A stretch of DNA of 44,167 nucleotides from positions 1 through 44,167 of the forward strand of contig CAZSFD010000043.1 in assembly GCA_964606085.1 (NCBI GenBank), given 5' to 3'. Positions within the stretch are counted from its first letter, which is position 1, and the number at the start of each line of letters is the position of its first letter. Made by a program: the position numbers and the translations under genes. Below the pieces are notes generated by a model. The model worked only from the letters and a program-made list of their open reading frames with translations. It was not told the origin of the DNA and searched no databases. Source of the DNA: CAIQJJ01 sp964606085. GTDB lineage: Bacteria; Chloroflexota; Anaerolineae; Anaerolineales; UBA4823. Below, piece by piece: positions 39,667-44,167 of this stretch.

Positions 39667-41007
39667 TTATGAAAACGGCCACACGTGCGAAGCCTGCCGG
39701 GGGAAGAGCGTGTCGAGCAGCACGGCGGTTTCGGGCTTGTCCGTCCAGCAATCGGGGAAGATGTGGCGCAGTTCGTCGAGGCTGCGGCGGCCAAAGAGCA
39801 TTTGCAAGAAGGTCAATTCGGGGAAGGCGGCATCGCCCTCGTGACCGACCGGGGTGGGGCGATACGCTTCGGCGGTGGTCAGCCTGCCGTTTTCGAAGGC
39901 CAGGCGCACGCCGCCGCGGTAAAAGGTGATGCGCACTTCGCCGCTGTGGCCCACCAGGTGCGATGCGGCCAGGCGTTTTTCGAGGGCTGGCGCAATGTGG
40001 CCGATGAAGCCGGGCAGATCGGGCACGCGGATGTAAAAGGCATACGGCGGACGGGTGCGCGGCAGGCGATCTGGAATGACTTCGTACACCGGGTGCGCGC
40101 CTCCCAGCCAGAAGCCAAACCCCTCGATGGGATGTTTCTCGCCAAAGGCATCGGTGTAGCTCTCGCCAATGGTTTTCAGATAGCGAATCACGCTGGGTGT
40201 GACTGCCGCCCAAGAGATACCCGGTTTGAGTTCGTACCCTTGCGCCACCATGGTCGTCCCCCAGGTGAAGCCGGAGTGTGTCAGGTAGCCAACCGCCTCG
40301 CCGGCGGGGGTTTCGATGATGCGCAATTCCTGGCGGTTGACGTTCAACTCGCTGGCTTCGAGCAACTCGAAGCGCCATTGCTGCTCGTCGCGCAGGCAGC
40401 TCACCAATGAACGGTTGCAGCCCTGGGCATACAGGTCGGCGATGAAGGGCAGGTCCGTTTCGACGGCAGGGCGCAGGTGATACGGCTCTGTTTCGTCTTC
40501 TTTGAGCTTGGGGATTTGCGGCAGATAGCCCGCCCGCCCGCCGCTGAGATCAAGCGGCATGTCGTAGCCGAAGATGCGGTAGTAATAGGGAATGCCCGTG
40601 ATGGCCTGCACCATTTCGCTGCGTTCGGCGCTGCGAGCGTGGATGGCCTCGAATTGGGCGCGTACCAGGCCGCGATTGCGATACTCCGGCAGCGTGCCCA
40701 CCAATTCGGGGCGGCCCACCTTGAAGGGGATGCCCGCATACGTCCAGATTTGCGAGATCAGGTTCATCGTCGAGACGATCTGCCCGGTGGCGGTATCTTC
40801 GACAACGGTGAAATCGCTGGCCTGACAAGTAGGATGGCGGCCATCCATCAGGTCGCGCGTCCAAACGCCCACACGCTCATCGGGTTTATCGGGGCCGTGG
40901 TCGCTGTGGATTTTGGCGTTGAAGGCCGCGACGGCGTCGGTATCGGCGGATGTGGCCCAGCGCAGGATCAGGCCGTTGCCCAGGTCGCGAGGCAGGGTAG
41001 TGTTCAT
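39667..41007 (-). CDS. GNAT-family acetyltransferase, Eis-like
   Basis: A 446-residue acetyltransferase. The N-terminal GNAT core has PELVGTLPEYRNRGLVRAQF (residues near 98-117), the acetyl-CoA pyrophosphate loop R-N-R-G-L in the usual position. A second GNAT-like half follows (RPAVETDLPFIADLYA near 200), and the C-terminal 100 residues resemble the SCP2-like domain of Eis proteins (VRITFYRGGVRLAFENGRL). The length and three-part layout fit the Eis family. The substrate is unknown. ATG 41007 has AGGAG ten bases upstream. Confidence 0.8.
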   Translation of the reverse strand: MNTTLPRDLGNGLILRWATSADTDAVAAFNAKIHSDHGPDKPDERVGVWTRDLMDGRHPTCQASDFTVVEDTATGQIVSTMNLISQIWTYAGIPFKVGRPELVGTLPEYRNRGLVRAQFEAIHARSAERSEMVQAITGIPYYYRIFGYDMPLDLSGGRAGYLPQIPKLKEDETEPYHLRPAVETDLPFIADLYAQGCNRSLVSCLRDEQQWRFELLEASELNVNRQELRIIETPAGEAVGYLTHSGFTWGTTMVAQGYELKPGISWAAVTPSVIRYLKTIGESYTDAFGEKHPIEGFGFWLGGAHPVYEVIPDRLPRTRPPYAFYIRVPDLPGFIGHIAPALEKRLAASHLVGHSGEVRITFYRGGVRLAFENGRLTTAEAYRPTPVGHEGDAAFPELTFLQMLFGRRSLDELRHIFPDCWTDKPETAVLLDTLFPRQASHVWPFS

Positions 41008-41031
41008 GAATTTCTCCTATGGTTTGGAATG

Positions 41032-41214
41032 CTAGAAACGCAAGTGTTTTACCGTCAGGCCGCTGTTGCTCTGAACGGGCACGTTGTGCCAGGCGGCGAA
41101 CATGTCCAGGTAGTTTTGAAAATTGACCAGCAAAACGTAACGGGCAAAATCTTCGAGCGGCACGCCCGTATAGCGGGGCAGCCAGTTGGCAACGATTTCA
41201 TCTTTGGACTTCAT
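41032..41214 (-). pseudogene. Stand-alone N-terminal fragment of an AMP nucleosidase-like protein
   Basis: Sixty residues beginning MKSKDEIVANWLPRYTG, then VPLEDFARYVLLVNFQNYLDM. This is the characteristic start of a family of AMP nucleosidases (nucleoside phosphorylase fold), whose full proteins run to about 250 residues or more. Here the chain stops after 60 residues, and neither the rest of the minus strand nor another frame resumes it before the acetyltransferase start. It follows the SpoIIE-phosphatase gene by nine bases. It could be a truncated relic or a retained small domain; I favour relic. Confidence 0.5.
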
Positions 41215-41223
41215 GGGTTCAAC

Positions 41224-43317
41224 TCATTTCTCCCGTTTGACAATCATCAGCGTTATATCATCGAACTGCGGGGCGTCGCCGGCGAAGTTGCGAATTTGCA
41301 CCAGCACACCGCTGCGCAGGCTGTCAGCCGAGTGCTGGCGGCAGTTGCGCACAGCCTCGGCCAGGCGTTCCATGCCGAACATTTCCTCCGTTGCGTTGGA
41401 TGCGTCGGATGCGCCGTCGGTATACAGGAACAGGCCATCACCAGGGGCCAGGGTGGTGGTGAACGATTTCCAGCGCATTGCTTCGTCTATGCCGAGCGGC
41501 AGGGCGGGTTTGTTGAGTGGCTCAAGCACCCCCTCGGCGCAGCGCAGCACCCAGGGCGGGTTATGCCCGGCGTTGACGTAGGTGAGCTGCCCCGTTGTGG
41601 GGTCGAGTACGCCATAAAAGGCAGTGACGAACAGGCTTTCACCGGCATCTTGCAGAATGCGTTCGTTGGCCGCCTGAAAAACCCTTTCTGGCTGATCTTC
41701 ATACTGCACGGCAAACGTGCGGATCAACGTGCGGCTGAGCGCCATATACAGCGCCGGGCCGACGCCTTTATCGGCCACATCGGCAATCAGCAGGCCCAGG
41801 CGGCCCGAGGGCAGGGCGATTACATCGTAGAAATCGCCGGCCATCTGGCGCGCCGGTTCGAGGCTGGCCGCAAGCTGCCAACCGGGGATATGGGGCAACG
41901 AAGCGGGCAGGAAGCCGCTTTGAATGTGGCGGGCAAATTCGAGTTCGGTTTGCGTTTTCTGGTGCGCCAGCAGGCTTTCGTAGACGTTGGCCTGGTGCAG
42001 CGCTGAGGCCACCTGCGCCGCCAACGCCTGCGCCGTGGGCAGCAGCAATTGGAGCGAGCGCTGCGTATGCGGCTGGCCGAGGGTAGCCAGTTCAACGTAG
42101 ATGCCGCCAAGCGGTTGGCCGCCTTCCACCGCCAGGATCGGGGTCAGCACCATCGGGCGGTGAGGCACTTTGGCGCTCTGCCAGGGGAAAGCGTCGCGAG
42201 CGGTCAACGCCAGCGGCTCGGGGTGCGTCATCAGCCATTGGCGGGTGGCGTTAATTTCGTTCGCGTCCCAATTTTTGGGCTGTTTGAGCAGCCAGCGTTC
42301 GGGTTCGAGCCAGATAGCCATGCGCACGTAGGTGAACATGGCGGTGGCGTGTTCGGTGAGCAGATCGGCCAGGGTGCTGTTATCGGGCGGGGCGCTGAGG
42401 ATGGCGCGGCCGAGGGCTTCCAGTTTTTCGAGCTGCACCGCCTGGAGGCGGTTGTGTTCCATCGCTTGGGTCATATGATGCGCCAGCCAGGCCATCAACG
42501 CCAGGCCGATGGCGAAGATCAGGGCAATCGGCCAGCCATGTTCCATGTAAATTCCGGCCAACGGGGCCGCAAACAGGTTGGTGGCAAAGGGCAGCAGCAG
42601 GCCAAAGGCCAACAGTTGCGCCATCGAAAAGAGCATTTTGGGGGTCAGGGCGCGGCGCATTTTGAGCAGGGTGTAGCCCAGGTAGGCCGTCCACAAGAAC
42701 AGGTTTTCGAGCAGGAACTGCACCACGATCACCCCGCTGCCAAGCAAAACGGTGCGCCAGTTCAGGCCAGCGAGTGGGAACACGCCACCCCAGGCGCGAT
42801 AGATGCTCAAGCTGATCAACGGGAACAGGCAGGCGGTGGTGATATTGAAGGTGAGTGTGCGTAGGGCCACCCAGCGTCTTTTGGCGTTGTTGGCCGGGCG
42901 AAACTCGTAGAGGAACAGGAAGAGGCTGATGCAAGCATCAATCCACAACACCAGCGGGCCAAACAAAAAGGCCGCTGACCAGCGGATCACGCCATCGAGA
43001 CTGCTGGCGGCGTTGCCGTACGATCCCCCGCCGCGAACGCCAAAGTCGGTGATCATGTAGAAGCTCCAGCGGTTGAGCAGGATGCTGAAGGCCGCCGCCG
43101 CCAGCAGGGTGGGCCAGTGGCGGGGGATCAGCGACCAATCGCTGGCGGCCAACAGCCATAGGATGGCGACAAATGACAGGGGCAGCGTGAGCAAAACACC
43201 GATCACATCGTTGACCAGCGCCAGGCGTTCTTCGCCGCGATAGGCGCGCAATTGCGGGCGGAAGATCGCCGCCAGGCGGGCGATGGGGTCGAGGGGTTCG
43301 AGTACCGGTTGATTCAT
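41224..43317 (-). CDS. Membrane SpoIIE-type (PP2C-like) serine phosphatase with GAF-like domain
   Basis: A 697-residue signalling phosphatase. Residues about 35-270 carry around seven membrane helices (LTLPLSFVAILWLLAA, LLAAAAFSILLNRWSFYMI and others), a short cytoplasmic coiled segment follows, then a GAF-like region (about 300-450). The SpoIIE/PP2C catalytic domain has GDFYD (about 494-498), LIADVADKGVGPALYM (about 509-524), VNAGHNPPW, LYTDGASDA and the final FDDITLMIV, so all metal-binding Asp residues are present. Such enzymes dephosphorylate anti-sigma-factor antagonists (RsbU-like). No partner is adjacent; the sigma/anti-sigma pair at 35338-37069 is zinc-type, not of the Rsb system. Confidence 0.88.
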   Translation of the reverse strand: MNQPVLEPLDPIARLAAIFRPQLRAYRGEERLALVNDVIGVLLTLPLSFVAILWLLAASDWSLIPRHWPTLLAAAAFSILLNRWSFYMITDFGVRGGGSYGNAASSLDGVIRWSAAFLFGPLVLWIDACISLFLFLYEFRPANNAKRRWVALRTLTFNITTACLFPLISLSIYRAWGGVFPLAGLNWRTVLLGSGVIVVQFLLENLFLWTAYLGYTLLKMRRALTPKMLFSMAQLLAFGLLLPFATNLFAAPLAGIYMEHGWPIALIFAIGLALMAWLAHHMTQAMEHNRLQAVQLEKLEALGRAILSAPPDNSTLADLLTEHATAMFTYVRMAIWLEPERWLLKQPKNWDANEINATRQWLMTHPEPLALTARDAFPWQSAKVPHRPMVLTPILAVEGGQPLGGIYVELATLGQPHTQRSLQLLLPTAQALAAQVASALHQANVYESLLAHQKTQTELEFARHIQSGFLPASLPHIPGWQLAASLEPARQMAGDFYDVIALPSGRLGLLIADVADKGVGPALYMALSRTLIRTFAVQYEDQPERVFQAANERILQDAGESLFVTAFYGVLDPTTGQLTYVNAGHNPPWVLRCAEGVLEPLNKPALPLGIDEAMRWKSFTTTLAPGDGLFLYTDGASDASNATEEMFGMERLAEAVRNCRQHSADSLRSGVLVQIRNFAGDAPQFDDITLMIVKREK

Positions 43318-43622
43318 GGTGCATTCTACGGTGTGTGGGTTACCCGCCCTCCGCCGGGCTACAAGCCTGCAAAGCCGGTTTCAATCGGCGCAACTTTGCA
43401 GCTCGGTCATTCATGTCCGGGCGGATCAGGCAGGCGGACAGGCTTGTTGGGCGATAGCGCTATTTTACCTTGAACGAAGGGGGCGATGATTTTGTAGTTT
43501 TTCTTTGCGTGTATACATACCATGCAGTTGCCTGCGTGTGCTTGGCCGGGCGAGTCTGATACAATCGGCCTGATGGTGGTCAACAGGCGCATTGCGCGCC
43601 CAACCAGGAGTAAGAAAAAGCC
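43318..43622. other. Divergent intergenic region, 305 bp
   Basis: The region between the SpoIIE-type gene and the sensor gene. It has a palindromic GTATACATAC (about 43512-43521) and a TACAAT box near 43560 that could serve the rightward gene, but no -35 at proper spacing. No coding signal, RNA gene or long repeat is seen. Confidence 0.4.
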
Positions 43623-44120
43623 ATGAAATCTCGCTTACTGGCGATCTTGAAGCCGCCCCAATTTGCCGATGAAAACCAAACGCGTGCTGCCGGTGTGCTG
43701 CACGTGATTCTTTTAACGCTCTTTGCGGTGCTGGGCGGGTTGGCCTTTTTCACCGATCATCCGGTGACCGTCTTTGTCACGCTGGGGATGTCGCTCTCAT
43801 GCTTGGGGTTGTGGGTGGTCATGCGGCGCGGTTGGGTTAACCTGGCGGCCTGGGGGCAGATGATTTTGCTGTTGGCGGGGGTGACGTTGATCGTTTATTT
43901 CAATGGCAGTATTCGTGTGCCAGCCACCGCCGGGTTTGTCGCTTGCATCGTCGTCGCCGGGTTAACCCTGGGTAACCGGGCAACGATTGGTTTAGCCATT
44001 GCCACTTCGGCCATTTTATTCCTGTTGTATCGGCTTGAAAGCGCTGGGAAACTGCCCCCGGTGTATTACACAGCTACCGGCTTTTTGCAGTGGGCCATCT
44101 ATGCCGGCATTTTAACTTGA
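43623..44120 (+). pseudogene. N-terminal membrane domain of a probable sensor protein, frameshifted near 44116
   Basis: After AGGAG and ATG 43623 come 165 residues with five or six hydrophobic helices (VLHVILLTLFAVLGGLAF, VTVFVTLGMSLSCLGLWVV, WGQMILLLAGVTLIVYF and others), the layout of membrane sensor modules preceding PAS/kinase domains. The frame stops at TGA 44118-44120 inside a helix. A different frame continues without stop to the window end, reading LSLEFLYESGTYAPSGS, and would join smoothly (ILT-LSLEF) if one T were restored at ACTTGAG. So the gene is probably longer and continues past the window; the stop may be a mutation or sequencing error. Confidence 0.55.
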
Positions 44121-44167
44121 GTTTAGAGTTCCTCTATGAAAGCGGAACTTACGCTCCATCGGGGAGC

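Noticed and set aside
40477..42006. 509-codon plus-strand open frame opposite the acetyltransferase and SpoIIE genes
   Set aside because: It spans parts of two well-supported minus-strand genes and has no recognisable motif or coherent start; GC-rich codon use on the opposite strand explains it.
1..44167. tRNA, rRNA or transposase genes
   Set aside because: No cloverleaf ending in CCA context, conserved rRNA block or DDE/serine/tyrosine recombinase was recognised on either strand.

Overview
The window looks like a GC-rich (about 60% by eye) bacterial chromosome segment, most likely from an uncultured Chloroflexota (Anaerolineae/Caldilineae-like). This is inferred from gene content: membrane-anchored propeller proteins, a fused CbiM-PDGLE component, an SPFH protein with a C-terminal HTH, and intergenic inverted repeats. 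No rRNA, tRNA, CRISPR array or intact insertion sequence was seen. Most genes are housekeeping or accessory metabolism; two stretches carry restriction-modification genes.

Layout. 1-1330: a cobalamin riboswitch and attenuator lead into cobO, flanked by minus-strand gene remnants. 1328-8469 (minus): a TPR/propeller protein, a large MmeI-like restriction-methylation enzyme whose recognition-domain half is AT-richer, a DoxX protein coupled to a peroxiredoxin-like gene whose active-site Cys codon is UGA, and an unknown membrane protein. 8978-12398 (minus): a second cobalamin riboswitch and attenuator, then the overlapping genes cobT, cobS and a cbiR-cobU fusion. 12469-15254: a family-5 uracil-DNA glycosylase coupled to a secreted propeller protein. 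15330-25642: GGDEF protein, unknown gene, pyrimidine nucleoside phosphorylase, ThuA-like protein, anchored metalloprotease, M42 peptidase, response regulator and a DUF4173 membrane protein. 25823-30315: membrane protein, folE, a Fur-family regulator and the cobalt/nickel ECF transporter cbiMQO. 30344-32293: an AT-rich restriction island (frameshifted HNH nuclease, D12-class adenine methylase, HARE-HTH-like protein). 32510-34144: a strong promoter, a helical protein and the SPFH-HTH protein. 34339-37069: YihY/BrkB protein, ECF sigma factor and its anti-sigma factor. 37156-43317 (minus): bactofilin, fabI, mpg, phosphodiesterase, GNAT acetyltransferase, a truncated AMP-nucleosidase domain and a SpoIIE phosphatase. 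43623-end: a membrane sensor domain broken by a probable frameshift.

How it works together. The strongest theme is cobamide salvage. CbiMQO would import cobalt (or nickel). CobO adenosylates corrinoids. The CbiR half of the fusion would strip foreign nucleotide loops, and its CobU half would activate the product as AdoCbi-GDP. CobT activates the lower base and CobS joins the halves. Both cobO and cobTS-cbiR-cobU sit under closely related B12 riboswitches. No corrin-ring synthesis genes are visible. The most unusual single locus is the probable selenoprotein at 6868-7350: U44-P-F-C47 in a redoxin fold, with a plausible SECIS hairpin 25 nt downstream, coupled to a DoxX membrane protein.
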